Positions 19,277-28,430 of a stretch of 64,000 nt of DNA are shown piece after piece. The number at the start of each line of letters is the position of its first letter. The first letter of the stretch is position 1. This DNA comes from Candidatus Pantoea gossypiicola (GTDB taxonomy: Bacteria > Pseudomonadota > Gammaproteobacteria > Enterobacterales > Enterobacteriaceae): positions 186,001-250,000 of the forward strand of contig NZ_VWVM01000006.1 of NCBI RefSeq assembly GCF_008632075.1, in the 5' to 3' direction. The notes under the pieces are model-generated. The model had not been told where the DNA came from. It ran no database searches and worked only from the letters and a program-made list of their open reading frames with translations. Made by a program: the position numbers and the translations under genes.

Positions 19277-20628
19277 CGCAGCGCCGCCATCGCCTGAGCA
19301 AAGCGTGCAGCACACGCCGCCTGCTGCGGATGCACCCCATCTTTAACCACGGCCTTACCCGCCACATAAACGTCCCGAATCTGATCGCGCTGTCCGGCAA
19401 ACAGCCAGCGGTTCAGCAGCGCCTGAGATTCCACGCTGCCGAGCCATGCATCATCGCGCAGCACCAGCCAGTCGGCACGTTGTCCCACCGCCAGCGCGCC
19501 CTGCTGAATGCCGCACGCCTGGGCACCGCCCGCCGCGGCCTGCTGCCACAGCAAATCGCCCACCGACGGCTGGCCGGGCAGGGTAATGCGGTTGCGGCGC
19601 TGATCGCGCAGCCGCTGTGCATACTCCAGCCAGCGCAGCTCTTCCTGGGCGCTGAGCGAGACATGGCTGTCGGAGCCGATGCCCCAGCGTCCGCCCTGCG
19701 CGATATACTCCACCGCCGGGAAAATGCCGTCCCCGAGGTTGGCTTCGGTGGTCGGACAGAGACCCGCTACCGCGCCGCTTTGCGCGAGGCGCGACAGTTC
19801 GCTCTCATCCAGATGGGTGGCGTGGATCAGGCACCAGCGCGCATCCACGGCAAAGCGGTTCAGCAGCCAGGCCACCGGGCGTTCGCCGCTCCACGCCAGC
19901 GAGTCATTCACCTCTTTCTGCTGTTCAGCCACATGAATATGCACCGGCAGCGCCGGATCGCTGACCGCCAGCACCTCGTGCATCTGGCTTTCGCTCACTG
20001 CCCGCAGCGAATGGAAACAGAGACCACGGTTCAGCAGGGGCCGCCGCTGCTGCCACGTATCCAGCCGCGCCTGCTGTTGCAGGTAGTGTTCGGTCTGCTG
20101 AATAAAACGCTTCTGACCCGCCGCCGCTGGCTGACTGCCAAAGCCGCTGTAGCTGTAGAGCACCGGCAACATTGTCTGGCCGATACCGGCAATCTCCGCC
20201 GCTTCAATCAGCTGTTGCAGCATCGCGTCATCACTGTAGGGCGCGCCGCTGGGGTCGTGATGGAGATAGTGAAACTCTGCCACCTGGGTGTAGCCGCCTT
20301 TCAGCATCTCGATGTAGAGCAGGGCGGCAATATCACCCACCTGCTCTGGCGTCAGGCGCTGTACCATGCGGTACATCAGATCCCGCCAGGTCCAGAAGCT
20401 GTCCTGTGGATCGCCCGCCACTTCCGCCAGACCCGCCATCGCCCGCTGGAAGGCGTGCGAGTGCAGGTTGGCGATGGCCGGGATCACCTCGCCGTTGAGC
20501 CGGATAGCCTGATCCGCGTGGCTTTCCGGGGTAAGAGAGTCGATAAAACCGGCCTGATTGACTGTGATACGTACCTGCTGCTGCCAGCCCTCCGCCAGCA
20601 GTGCGCGCGGGGCAAAAAAAGTCGCCAT
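19273..20628 (-). CDS. hutF: formimidoylglutamate deiminase
   Basis: Converts N-formimino-L-glutamate to N-formyl-L-glutamate and ammonia, the fourth step of the five-step pathway. It is a 451-residue amidohydrolase-superfamily protein. Metal ligands are expected in NLHSHAFQR, HIHVAEQ, LIHATHLDE and GIGSDSHVSLSA. GAGGATCAACC precedes the ATG. The operator at 20652 lies just upstream and is shared with the divergent hutI. With the deformylase HutG it shows that this bacterium does not use the one-step formiminoglutamase route. Confidence 0.95.
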   Translation of the reverse strand: MATFFAPRALLAEGWQQQVRITVNQAGFIDSLTPESHADQAIRLNGEVIPAIANLHSHAFQRAMAGLAEVAGDPQDSFWTWRDLMYRMVQRLTPEQVGDIAALLYIEMLKGGYTQVAEFHYLHHDPSGAPYSDDAMLQQLIEAAEIAGIGQTMLPVLYSYSGFGSQPAAAGQKRFIQQTEHYLQQQARLDTWQQRRPLLNRGLCFHSLRAVSESQMHEVLAVSDPALPVHIHVAEQQKEVNDSLAWSGERPVAWLLNRFAVDARWCLIHATHLDESELSRLAQSGAVAGLCPTTEANLGDGIFPAVEYIAQGGRWGIGSDSHVSLSAQEELRWLEYAQRLRDQRRNRITLPGQPSVGDLLWQQAAAGGAQACGIQQGALAVGQRADWLVLRDDAWLGSVESQALLNRWLFAGQRDQIRDVYVAGKAVVKDGVHPQQAACAARFAQAMAALR

Positions 20629-20651
20629 GGTTGATCCTCATCGGATGTGGT

Positions 20652-20661
20652 TGTATATACA
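20652..20661. promoter_or_regulatory. HutC operator 4 (hutF/hutI divergent promoter)
   Basis: TGTATATACA, a perfect core, continues into TATACATAC and so offers an extra half-site. It sits in the 81-base gap between the divergent hutF and hutI starts and could control both. Confidence 0.75.
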
Positions 20662-20709
20662 TATACATACTTTAAGGCACAGTGTAAACGGCGGAGGCAT
20701 GAGGCAGCG

Positions 20710-21927
20710 ATGACAGAAGAGATGCGCGTAGAGGCGGTGTGGACGGGGGCCGACCTGGTCACCATGCGTGACGGAAAGTACCATCTGATCCCACAGGGCG
20801 CACTGGCGGTGCGGGCAGGCAGGCTGGTGTGGGTCGGGCCTGAAGCGGAGATGCCCGCCTTCGTTGCCGATCAACATCATCGTCTGCCTGGCGGTATCGT
20901 GACGCCAGGGCTGGTCGATTGTCATACCCATCTGGTGTTCGGCGGTGACCGCAGTCAGGAGTTTGAACAGCGGCTGAATGGCGTCAGCTACGCAGAGATT
21001 GCCGCGCAGGGCGGCGGCATTCTCTCCACCGTGCGCGCCACCCGCGCGGCGACTGAAGATGAGCTGGTGACCTCGGCCCGCTGGCGACTCGATCGCCTGC
21101 TGGCGGAGGGTGTCACCACCGTAGAGATAAAGTCCGGCTATGGTCTGGATGAAGAGAGCGAACTGCGGATGCTACGGGCGATTCGCCGGCTGGGAGAGAG
21201 CGTGGCCGCCGATGTCCACGCCACCTGCCTGGCTGCGCATGCCTTTCCGCCGGAGTTTAAGCATGACCCGGATGGCTGGGTCGATATCATCTGCGACCGT
21301 CTGCTGCCGCAGGTGAAGACGCTGGGGCTGGCGGATGCGGTGGATGCATTCTGCGAGCATCTCGCCTTTTCCCCGGAGCAGGTGGCGCGGGTGTTTGAAC
21401 GGGCTGTCGCGCAGGGCTTACCGGTGAAGCTGCATGCGGAACAGCTTTCAGCGCTGGGCGGCGCTGCACTGGCCGCCCGCTATGGTGCGCTTTCGGCTGA
21501 CCATCTTGAATATGCCACTGAAGAGGATGCCAGGGCGATGGCGCAGCATGGCACCGTGGCGGTGCTGCTGCCCGGTGCGTTTTATCTGCTGCGCGAAACC
21601 CAGCGCCCGCCGGTAGATCTTTTCCGCCGCCACGGCGTGCCGATGGCGCTGGCCAGCGATGCCAATCCTGGCACCTCGCCTGCGCTGTCGCTACGTCTGA
21701 TGCTCAACATGGGCTGTACGCTGTTTGGTATGACGCCGGAAGAGGCGCTGGCGGGCGTCACCCTGTGGGGGGCAAAAGCGCTGGGGCTGGCGGAGAGTCA
21801 CGGCTCGCTGGAGGCGGGGAAAGTGGCAAACTTCGTCCACTGGCCACTGGCTCGTCCGGCAGAACTGGTTTACTGGCTGGGTGGTGAACTGCCCTGTACC
21901 GTTATCTATCGTGGAGAACCGCAATGA
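20710..21927 (+). CDS. hutI: imidazolonepropionase
   Basis: Third step: opens 4-imidazolone-5-propionate to N-formimino-L-glutamate. It has 405 residues, near the family norm of about 407. Metal-site patterns are [46 protein letters not shown] and [10 protein letters not shown]. The start at 20710 gives the expected N-terminus; GGAGG lies twelve bases upstream. The frame is open to 20647 across the operator, which is unlikely to be coding. It overlaps hutG as ATGA. Confidence 0.95.
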   Translation: MTEEMRVEAVWTGADLVTMRDGKYHLIPQGALAVRAGRLVWVGPEAEMPAFVADQHHRLPGGIVTPGLVDCHTHLVFGGDRSQEFEQRLNGVSYAEIAAQGGGILSTVRATRAATEDELVTSARWRLDRLLAEGVTTVEIKSGYGLDEESELRMLRAIRRLGESVAADVHATCLAAHAFPPEFKHDPDGWVDIICDRLLPQVKTLGLADAVDAFCEHLAFSPEQVARVFERAVAQGLPVKLHAEQLSALGGAALAARYGALSADHLEYATEEDARAMAQHGTVAVLLPGAFYLLRETQRPPVDLFRRHGVPMALASDANPGTSPALSLRLMLNMGCTLFGMTPEEALAGVTLWGAKALGLAESHGSLEAGKVANFVHWPLARPAELVYWLGGELPCTVIYRGEPQ

Positions 21928-22712
21928 ACCCTTTCTATTTTTCCCAGGGCAGCCTGCCGCTGCTGGTCAGCATTCCCCACGCCGGTACTGAACTGACGCC
22001 TGAGGTGGACGCCGGATTGAGCGAGGCCGCGCGCGGCTTGCCCGACACCGACTGGCACATCCCGCTGCTGTATGATTTTGTGCGTGACCTCGGGGCCAGT
22101 GTGCTAATTGGCCGCTATTCCCGTTTTGTCGTCGATCTTAATCGTCCGCCTGACAACCAGCCGCTCTACACCACCGCGACCACCGGCCTGTTCCCGGAAA
22201 CCCTGTTCGACGGCACGCCGACCTTTGCACCAGGCAAAACGCCCGATGCCACGGCGCGTCAGAGCTACATCGATCAAATCTGGCAGCCTTACCATCAGCA
22301 GATTCAGCAGGAACTGGCGCGGCTCAAACAGCAGCACGGCTATGCGCTGCTGTTTGACGCCCACTCCATCGCCAGTGAAATTCCCCGCCTGTTTGAGGGG
22401 CGTCTGCCCGATATCAACATCGGCACCAATGACGGCGCAAGCTGCACGCCTGAAATGAGCGCGGCCATAAAGGCGGTGTGCGCCGCACAGCACGACTACA
22501 GCTGGGTGCTCAACGGCCGCTTTAAAGGCGGTTACATCACTCGCGCTTATGGCCAGCCACAGCAGCAGATCGAGGCGGTTCAGCTGGAGCTGGCGCAGCT
22601 GAACTACATGGATGAAACCCCGCCTTATGCCTGGCAGCAGGTGCGTGCCGCCGAGTTACAAAAAGTGTTGAAGGCGATGATCCACACCATGCTGGCGCAG
22701 GCCAGGCCGTAA
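21924..22712 (+). CDS. hutG: N-formylglutamate deformylase
   Basis: Last step: hydrolyses N-formyl-L-glutamate to glutamate and formate. It has 262 residues of the N-formylglutamate amidohydrolase family. Patterns are [46 protein letters not shown] and [11 protein letters not shown]. It is not the arginase-like formiminoglutamase also called HutG in Klebsiella and Bacillus. Its ATG is inside the hutI stop region (ATGA), so the two are co-translated. Confidence 0.95.
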   Translation: MNPFYFSQGSLPLLVSIPHAGTELTPEVDAGLSEAARGLPDTDWHIPLLYDFVRDLGASVLIGRYSRFVVDLNRPPDNQPLYTTATTGLFPETLFDGTPTFAPGKTPDATARQSYIDQIWQPYHQQIQQELARLKQQHGYALLFDAHSIASEIPRLFEGRLPDINIGTNDGASCTPEMSAAIKAVCAAQHDYSWVLNGRFKGGYITRAYGQPQQQIEAVQLELAQLNYMDETPPYAWQQVRAAELQKVLKAMIHTMLAQARP

Positions 22713-22761
22713 TCAATCAGCGATGCGCCGCCCTGGTGCATCGCTGCGCTAATCGGGTGCA

Positions 22762-22790
22762 GGGGAGGGCAGCCTGTCTGGCTGCTCCCT
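22762..22790 (+). terminator. probable terminator of hutI-hutG
   Basis: GCAGCC and GGCTGC pair around TGTCT, extended by GGGA/TCCC with a bulge, then TTGCTTCC. A second stem (AGCGATGC...GCATCGCT) lies just upstream at about 22719-22745. The T tail is weak. Confidence 0.5.
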
Positions 22791-22841
22791 TGCTTCCACC
22801 TCCATTCGTCACTTTTGCAGAGCTGGCATAACCTTTGCTTG

Positions 22842-22855
22842 GTTGTATGTACAAG
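22842..22855. promoter_or_regulatory. HutC operator 5 (transport operon)
   Basis: GTTGTATGTACAAG matches the palindrome at 12 of 14 positions. It lies in the 311-base gap between hutG and the ABC transporter genes, about 170 bases before the transporter start. Confidence 0.65.
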
Positions 22856-22936
22856 TGCTGAAGCGCGTGCTTCATCTGAATAAATCCCGTCTGACTCACA
22901 AAATGATAAAGCCGGCAATGAACTGCACTGCGTTAA

Positions 22937-22950
22937 CTTGTATATACATG
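22937..22950. promoter_or_regulatory. HutC operator 6 (transport operon)
   Basis: CTTGTATATACATG matches at 13 of 14 positions, the best full-length match in the window. It is 74 bases before the binding-protein gene. Two operators about 95 bases apart would suit looping or two promoters. Confidence 0.75.
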
Positions 22951-23023
22951 ACATATCATCCTGTGAAATTTATGTTAAATATCGTCAGGGCGATCACCAG
23001 GCCGCTACTTTCAGGAGAACCGT

Positions 23024-23872
23024 ATGACGCACCCTCTGACTCTTCGCCGTTTATGTCTCACTACGCTGGTTTCCAGTCTGCTGCTCTGTGGCGTCAGCGC
23101 CCAGGCTAAAGAGTGGAAGTCGATCACCATTGCCACTGAAGGCAGTTATGAACCCTGGAACCTCACCCTGCCGGGCGGCAAGCTGGGCGGTTTCGAGCCT
23201 GAGCTGATGGCGGATCTCTGCCAGCGCATGGCGATCCAGTGCAAGCTGGTGGTGCAGAACTGGGATGGCATGATCGCCGGACTGAATGCCGGAAAATATG
23301 ATGTGATCATGGATGCGATTGTGATTACACCCGATCGCAAAAAAGTGGTGAATTTCACCCTACCGTACGCCTCCACGCCCGCCACCTTTATCACCGTGAA
23401 AGGGTCACTGCTGCCCGCCGACAGTCAGATCATCAAGCTCACCGACGATGCCAAAACCGTGGAGCCTGCCATCGCCCGGCTGAAAGCGGCGCTGAAGGGC
23501 AAAACGATCGGTATCGCCTCCGGCACGGTTTACACGCCGTTTATCGACAGGTACTTCAAAGATGTGGCGGATGTGCGTGAATACACCAGCTCAGCCGATG
23601 CAATCCTTGATTTGCAGGCCGGACGCATTGATGCGGTGTTTGACGATGTGACCTTTGCGCAGTCGATGCTGGCGCGACCGGATAACCGTAACCTCAGCTT
23701 CAGCGGTCCACAGCTGGGTGGTCCAATCTGGGGAGAGGGCGAGGCGTTGGGCGTGCGCATGGCAGACAACGATCTGAAAGCCCGGCTGGATCAGGCGATC
23801 AAAGCCGCGCTGGCCGACGGCACCGTCAAAAAGCTGAGCGAGAAGTGGTTCAAAACTGACGTCACACCCTGA
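23024..23872 (+). CDS. amino-acid ABC transporter, periplasmic binding protein (likely histidine or urocanate)
   Basis: A 282-residue family 3 solute-binding protein with a 28-residue signal peptide ending in VSAQA. The core has ITIATEGSYEPWNL, KLGGFEPELMADLCQRM, NWDGMIAGLNAGKYDVIM and ITPDRKKVVNFTLPYAS, as in HisJ/ArgT-type proteins. CAGGAG lies before the ATG. It heads a five-gene operon with a permease pair, an ATPase and a HutH-like gene, under two hut operators. Histidine or urocanate is therefore the most likely cargo (inference). Confidence 0.9.
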   Translation: MTHPLTLRRLCLTTLVSSLLLCGVSAQAKEWKSITIATEGSYEPWNLTLPGGKLGGFEPELMADLCQRMAIQCKLVVQNWDGMIAGLNAGKYDVIMDAIVITPDRKKVVNFTLPYASTPATFITVKGSLLPADSQIIKLTDDAKTVEPAIARLKAALKGKTIGIASGTVYTPFIDRYFKDVADVREYTSSADAILDLQAGRIDAVFDDVTFAQSMLARPDNRNLSFSGPQLGGPIWGEGEALGVRMADNDLKARLDQAIKAALADGTVKKLSEKWFKTDVTP

Positions 23873-23884
23873 GAGAGGTAACGG

Positions 23885-24604
23885 ATGATAAGCCTGCTGA
23901 GTTTTGGCCCGGACGGATGGGGACGGTTGATTCTGAGTGCCACGCTGACCACGCTGCTGCTGTCGTTTGCCGCGCTGCTGGTTGGCGCAGTGGTGGGATC
24001 GGGCGTTGCCGCCGCGAAGTTATCCCCGCATCGGGCGGTGCGCGGGCTGGGGGAAGGTTACTCGGTGATCTTTCGTGGCATTCCTGAGCTGCTGGTGATC
24101 TACCTGTTCTACTTCGGCGGATCGGGGTTGATCACGCAGATCGGACAGCTGTTTGGCGCGGACGGCTTTATCGAAGCGCCGCCATTTCTGATCGGGGCGC
24201 TGGCTATCGGGCTTATCTCCGGCTCTTATCAGGCGGAAGTCTACCGCGCCGCACGGCTGGCACTGGCGAAAGGGGAGATTGAAGCCGCTGTCGCAATTGG
24301 CATGCCGCGCTGGCGCATCCGGCAACGCATTCTGCTGCCGCAGGTGGCGCGCTATGCGCTGCCCGGCCTGTCAAACGTCTGGCAGATGAGCCTGAAAGAT
24401 TCGGCGCTGGTGTCGGTGACCGGCATTGTCGAGCTGATGCGGGCCAGCCAGATTGCGGCCGGTTCGACCCGTAACTACTTCTCCTTTTACCTGGTGGGCG
24501 GAGCCTGTTACCTGCTGCTGACGCTGCTGTCGAACCGCGCCTTTCTGCGCGCCGAATCCCGTCTTGGTCGCGCCTGGCAAGGCCGCACCGCTGCGCAGCA
24601 CTAA
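23885..24604 (+). CDS. amino-acid ABC transporter permease, HisQ-like
   Basis: A 239-residue inner-membrane permease of the polar amino-acid family. The coupling loop is EIEAAVAIGMPRWRIRQRIL and the second signature is LPGLSNVWQMSLKDSALVS. It has about five membrane segments. It is the second gene of the hut transport operon, 12 bases after the binding-protein gene. Confidence 0.92.
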   Translation: MISLLSFGPDGWGRLILSATLTTLLLSFAALLVGAVVGSGVAAAKLSPHRAVRGLGEGYSVIFRGIPELLVIYLFYFGGSGLITQIGQLFGADGFIEAPPFLIGALAIGLISGSYQAEVYRAARLALAKGEIEAAVAIGMPRWRIRQRILLPQVARYALPGLSNVWQMSLKDSALVSVTGIVELMRASQIAAGSTRNYFSFYLVGGACYLLLTLLSNRAFLRAESRLGRAWQGRTAAQH

Positions 24605-24612
24605 GGAGACTT

Positions 24613-25353
24613 ATGATCGATTTTGCGTTCCTCACTGACACCTTCCTTAAACTCAGCGCCGCACTGCCGGTCACGCTAGGCCTGTTTATTAGTGCGTTTC
24701 TTTGCGGAGGCGTGCTGGCGGTGGGTATTCTGGCGCTGCGCATGAGCCGCTGGCGAGTACTGAGTGCGTTTGCCCGTGGCTACATCCTGGTATTTCGCGG
24801 CTCGCCGCTGATGATTCAGCTTTTCCTGATCTACTACGGTCTGGGGCAGTTTGGTGTGATCCGTCATAGTCTCTTCTGGCCGTTCCTGCGAGAGCCTTTT
24901 ACCTGTGCAGTGCTGGCACTGTCGCTCTGTACCGCTGCCTACACTGCGGAGATCCTGCGCGGTGCGCTGCTGGCGGTGCCGCCCGGTCAGGTGGAGGCGG
25001 GAATGGCGTGCGGTATGTCGCGCGGGCTGCTGCTGCGACGGATTATCGCGCCGGTGATGCTGCGTTACGCGCTGCCCGCGTACTCCACCGAAGCGATTCT
25101 GCTGGTGAAATCGACCGCGCTGGCCAGCCTGGTGACGGTCTGGGATGTCACCGGCGTGGCGCAGCAGATCATTCAGCGCACCTACCGCGCCATGGAGGTG
25201 TTTCTCTGCGCGGCGGCGATCTACCTGATCCTCAACTTCATTATTGTTCAACTCTACGCCCTGCTGGAGCGGCGTCTGACGCCGGTACATAAACCGGAAA
25301 AAAAGCCGTTACTGACCGCTAAGCCGATTACCGGAGGAGAGAAAAATGTCTGA
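24613..25353 (+). CDS. amino-acid ABC transporter permease, HisM-like
   Basis: A 246-residue partner permease. The coupling loop is [19 protein letters not shown], followed by [19 protein letters not shown]. The C-terminal cytoplasmic tail from about 220 is longer than usual and basic. It lies eight bases after the first permease gene and overlaps the ATPase gene by eight bases. Confidence 0.92.
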   Translation: MIDFAFLTDTFLKLSAALPVTLGLFISAFLCGGVLAVGILALRMSRWRVLSAFARGYILVFRGSPLMIQLFLIYYGLGQFGVIRHSLFWPFLREPFTCAVLALSLCTAAYTAEILRGALLAVPPGQVEAGMACGMSRGLLLRRIIAPVMLRYALPAYSTEAILLVKSTALASLVTVWDVTGVAQQIIQRTYRAMEVFLCAAAIYLILNFIIVQLYALLERRLTPVHKPEKKPLLTAKPITGGEKNV

Positions 25354-26140
25354 ACTGCAACCCGTCACGCTGTCGGCCAGCGATATCCATAAATCTTTTG
25401 GTGCTATGGAGGTGCTGAAAGGCATCTCGCTGCAGGCGCACAAGGGCGATGTCATCTCCATTCTCGGTGCCAGCGGCTCGGGCAAAAGTACGCTGCTGCG
25501 CTGCATTAACCTGCTGGAAACGCCCGATTCCGGCGTGGTCAGCGTCGGCGGTGAAACCATAGAGATGAAGCGCCATGCACGCGGGCATCAGCTGGCCGCC
25601 AATCCGCGTCAGATTGAACGGTTGCGTTCCCGTCTGGGGATGGTGTTTCAGAGCTTTAATCTCTGGTCACACCTCACCGTGCTGCAAAATGTCATTGAAG
25701 GGCCGCACTATGTGCTGAAGCGCGATAAAAAAGCCTGTATCGCCCAGGCGGAGCAGCTGCTGGATCGGGTTGGCCTGCTGAACCGCAAAGATTTCTATCC
25801 CGCTCAGCTTTCGGGCGGTCAGCAGCAGCGGGTGGCGATTGCCCGCGCACTGGCAATGGATCCGGAGGTAATGCTGTTTGATGAGCCGACGTCAGCACTG
25901 GACCCGGAACTGGTGGGCGAGGTGCTGAAGGTAATGCGCAGCCTGGCGGAAGAGGGGCGCACCATGCTGGTAGTCACTCATGAAATGGGCTTTGCCCGCA
26001 ATGTCTCTAACCGGGTGGTGTTTATGCATCAGGGCACGATTGACTGTCAGGGCACGCCAGAGGCGATGTTCGGCGAGGCGGGATCGACGCGCTTTAAGCA
26101 GTTCATCTCCAGTCACCATCAGGTGGAACCGGTGGTATGA
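25346..26140 (+). CDS. amino-acid ABC transporter ATP-binding protein, HisP-like
   Basis: A 264-residue ATPase. Walker A is GASGSGKST, the signature [15 protein letters not shown], Walker [13 protein letters not shown], and the H-loop VTHEMGFAR. The loop after Walker A has the HisP-type insertion with [29 protein letters not shown] precedes the ATG. It overlaps the following HutH-like gene by four bases (ATGA). Confidence 0.94.
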   Translation: MSELQPVTLSASDIHKSFGAMEVLKGISLQAHKGDVISILGASGSGKSTLLRCINLLETPDSGVVSVGGETIEMKRHARGHQLAANPRQIERLRSRLGMVFQSFNLWSHLTVLQNVIEGPHYVLKRDKKACIAQAEQLLDRVGLLNRKDFYPAQLSGGQQQRVAIARALAMDPEVMLFDEPTSALDPELVGEVLKVMRSLAEEGRTMLVVTHEMGFARNVSNRVVFMHQGTIDCQGTPEAMFGEAGSTRFKQFISSHHQVEPVV

Positions 26141-27654
26141 GTGACGTGACGAAGCAGACGCAGGTCTGGGGCGATGGTCCGCTCAAATGGCAGGAACTGG
26201 TACAGGTTGCCCGGCACGGTGCCACCCTGACGCTGAGCGACAGTGCCTGGCAGCGAATCGCTCAAAGCCGTGAAATTGTCGGCAACATCGTGGCGGCGGG
26301 GCAGGTGGCGTACGGCATCAATACCGGGCTGGGGGCGCTCTGCAATATTACGCTGTCTGAAGATGAGCTGGGCCAGCTGTCGCGCAATACTCTGATGAGC
26401 CACGCCTGTGGCGTCGGACCGGTGCTGAAAAAAGCGGAGGTGCGCGCCATTCTGTGCGCCGCGATTGCTAACTACAGCCACGGCAAATCGGGTGTCTCAG
26501 TGGCGCTGGTACAGCAGCTGCTGGCGCTGCTGAATCAGCAGATTACGCCACAGGTGCCGTCGCAGGGATCGGTGGGGTATCTGACCCACATGGCGCATAT
26601 CGGCCTGGCGCTGATTGGTATCGGCGAGGTGGAGTGGCGTGGCGAAATCATGCCCGCGCAGCTGGCGCTGGTACAGGCGGGGTTAGCCCCTTACCGGCCT
26701 GGCGCAAAAGAGGGGCTGAGCCTGGTTAACGGCACGCCCTGCATGACCGGCTTAGCCTGTCTGGCGCTGGACGATGCTGAGCGTCTGCTGGACTGGGCAG
26801 ATGTTACCGGCGCGATGAGCTTTGAGGCGCTGCGCGGACAGCGGGTGGCCTTTGACCCTGAGGTGCTGGCGCTCAAGGCCAGTCCGGGGATTCAGCGCAG
26901 CGGCGAACGTCTGCGCCAGTTGTTACGTGACAGCCCGCTGCTGAACGCGAGCGTCGGCATCCGGACTCAGGATGCGCTGAGTCTGCGGTCGATGCCGCAG
27001 GTGCACGGTGCCTGCCGCGATCAGTTCGACCATGCCGCCCGTCAGGTGGAGACCGAACTCAACGCCTGTACCGACAATCCGCTGATTCTGGGCACCCCAC
27101 AGGCCTGGCGCGTGGTGTCGCAGTCACATCCGCACGGTGAGTCGGTGGCAATGGCCTGCGACCTGCTGGCGATTGCGCTGGCGGAGCTGGGCAGCATTGC
27201 CGAGCGACGGCTGGATCGGCTGGTGAATCCGCTGGTCAGCGGTCTGCCGCCGTTTCTGGTGGCGGAGCCCGGCGTCAATTCCGGCATGATGATTGCGCAA
27301 TATGTGGCGGCATCACTCTGCGCGGAAAACCGTCAGCTGGCGCAGCCTGCGGTGCTCGACAACTATGTGACGTCGGGATTGCAGGAGGATCATCTGAGCC
27401 TTGGCACCGGATCAGCGTTGAAACTGCTGAAGCTGGTCAGCAATGTTGATCACATTATTGCCATTGAGTACCTGCTGGCGGCACAGGCGCTGGAATTTCA
27501 CGGTGAGTCACAGCTGGCAGCGGGCACACGGCGCGCCTGGCAGCTGTTGCGGCAGGTGGTTGAGCGCTGGCAGCAGGATCGCTGGCTGGCTCCTGACATC
27601 GCCCGCGCGGTGGCGCAGATTAAAGCGCACCGGGCCGATGCGCTTTTGGAGTGA
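26137..27654 (+). CDS. histidine/aromatic ammonia-lyase paralogue lacking the MIO triad
   Basis: A 505-residue protein of the HAL/PAL/TAL fold. Many family positions are kept: [41 protein letters not shown] and AERRLDRL. In the helix where HutH has Ala-Ser-Gly ([15 protein letters not shown]), this protein reads [17 protein letters not shown] (148-150) replaces ASG and three residues are missing. Without ASG the MIO group cannot form in the known way. The substrate segment is also changed (SHPHGES in place of GNFHAEP). It is co-translated with the importer ATPase. It may be an MIO-independent lyase, a binding protein or a regulator. Confidence 0.85.
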   Translation: MSDVTKQTQVWGDGPLKWQELVQVARHGATLTLSDSAWQRIAQSREIVGNIVAAGQVAYGINTGLGALCNITLSEDELGQLSRNTLMSHACGVGPVLKKAEVRAILCAAIANYSHGKSGVSVALVQQLLALLNQQITPQVPSQGSVGYLTHMAHIGLALIGIGEVEWRGEIMPAQLALVQAGLAPYRPGAKEGLSLVNGTPCMTGLACLALDDAERLLDWADVTGAMSFEALRGQRVAFDPEVLALKASPGIQRSGERLRQLLRDSPLLNASVGIRTQDALSLRSMPQVHGACRDQFDHAARQVETELNACTDNPLILGTPQAWRVVSQSHPHGESVAMACDLLAIALAELGSIAERRLDRLVNPLVSGLPPFLVAEPGVNSGMMIAQYVAASLCAENRQLAQPAVLDNYVTSGLQEDHLSLGTGSALKLLKLVSNVDHIIAIEYLLAAQALEFHGESQLAAGTRRAWQLLRQVVERWQQDRWLAPDIARAVAQIKAHRADALLE

Positions 27655-27656
27655 GA

Positions 27657-28289
27657 TTAGCTGCGGCGGGCGTCCGGACGGACTAAATCAAAGCGCTGCG
27701 CTTCACTGATCCCGTAATAGGCGCTGGGTCCGCCCGCCCGCAAAATCGGCTCGGCTTTGGCGGTCTGATAGATGCCCTCTTCAAGCAGCGATTCATCAAT
27801 GTGTATCGCCACCGCTTCGCCCATCACCAGCCAGCTGTCGAGCAGGTTACCGCTGGCATCCTGCAACTGAATCAGCTGCGTCAGCCGGCACTCGAAGTTG
27901 ACTGGGCTCTCTGCCACCAGGCTGGCGCTGACCTGTGAAGCGGCCAGCGGCGTGAGTCCCGCAAAGGCGAACTCATCCTGATCGGCTGGCAGCGAGGCAG
28001 AACTTTCGTTCATCGCTTCGGCCAGCGGACGGGTTGCCAGGTTCCAGACAAACTCTTTGGTCTCTGCAATATTCCGCACGCTGTCTTTCCAGCCGCTGCT
28101 GGCGAAACCGATAATCGGCGGATGATAGTTGAAGCAGTTGAAGAAGCTGTAAGGGGCCAGATTGCGCTGACCGCTGGCGCTGACTGAGCTAATCCAGCCA
28201 ATCGGGCGCGGCCCGATGATGGCGTTCAGCGGATCGTGCGGCAGTCCGTGACCAGCACGGGGTTGATAGGAATAGCGTTTATGGCTCAT
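27657..28289 (-). CDS. flavin reductase family protein
   Basis: A 210-residue split-barrel FMN-binding protein (Flavin_Reduct family). FMN contacts are expected in IIGPRPIGWISSVSASGQ, NLAPYSFFNCFNYHPPIIGF and the T-K-E-F-V-W-N strand. Relatives reduce free flavin or have unknown substrates. GGAGACGTT precedes the ATG. Its stop is two bases from the end of the lyase paralogue on the other strand. A role in histidine catabolism is not indicated; it has its own promoter. Confidence 0.85.
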   Translation of the reverse strand: MSHKRYSYQPRAGHGLPHDPLNAIIGPRPIGWISSVSASGQRNLAPYSFFNCFNYHPPIIGFASSGWKDSVRNIAETKEFVWNLATRPLAEAMNESSASLPADQDEFAFAGLTPLAASQVSASLVAESPVNFECRLTQLIQLQDASGNLLDSWLVMGEAVAIHIDESLLEEGIYQTAKAEPILRAGGPSAYYGISEAQRFDLVRPDARRS

Positions 28290-28430
28290 AACGTCTCCGG
28301 CAGGGGATTTTATTTATCTTAGCCCGACAGCATCACCCGACGGAATCGGAAAGAGGTAAGCGGATGGTGCGGGTTTATTTTCCGCCGCCTACAGCGTATT
28401 GTACGCGCGCCTGAATAATTGAGAGAACGT

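Noticed and set aside
19330..20634. A 434-codon open frame on the plus strand opposite hutF
   Set aside because: It is exactly antisense to a clear HutF with intact metal motifs, has no ribosome site and reads His/Arg/Gln-rich low-quality protein. GC-rich codon use in the real gene explains it.
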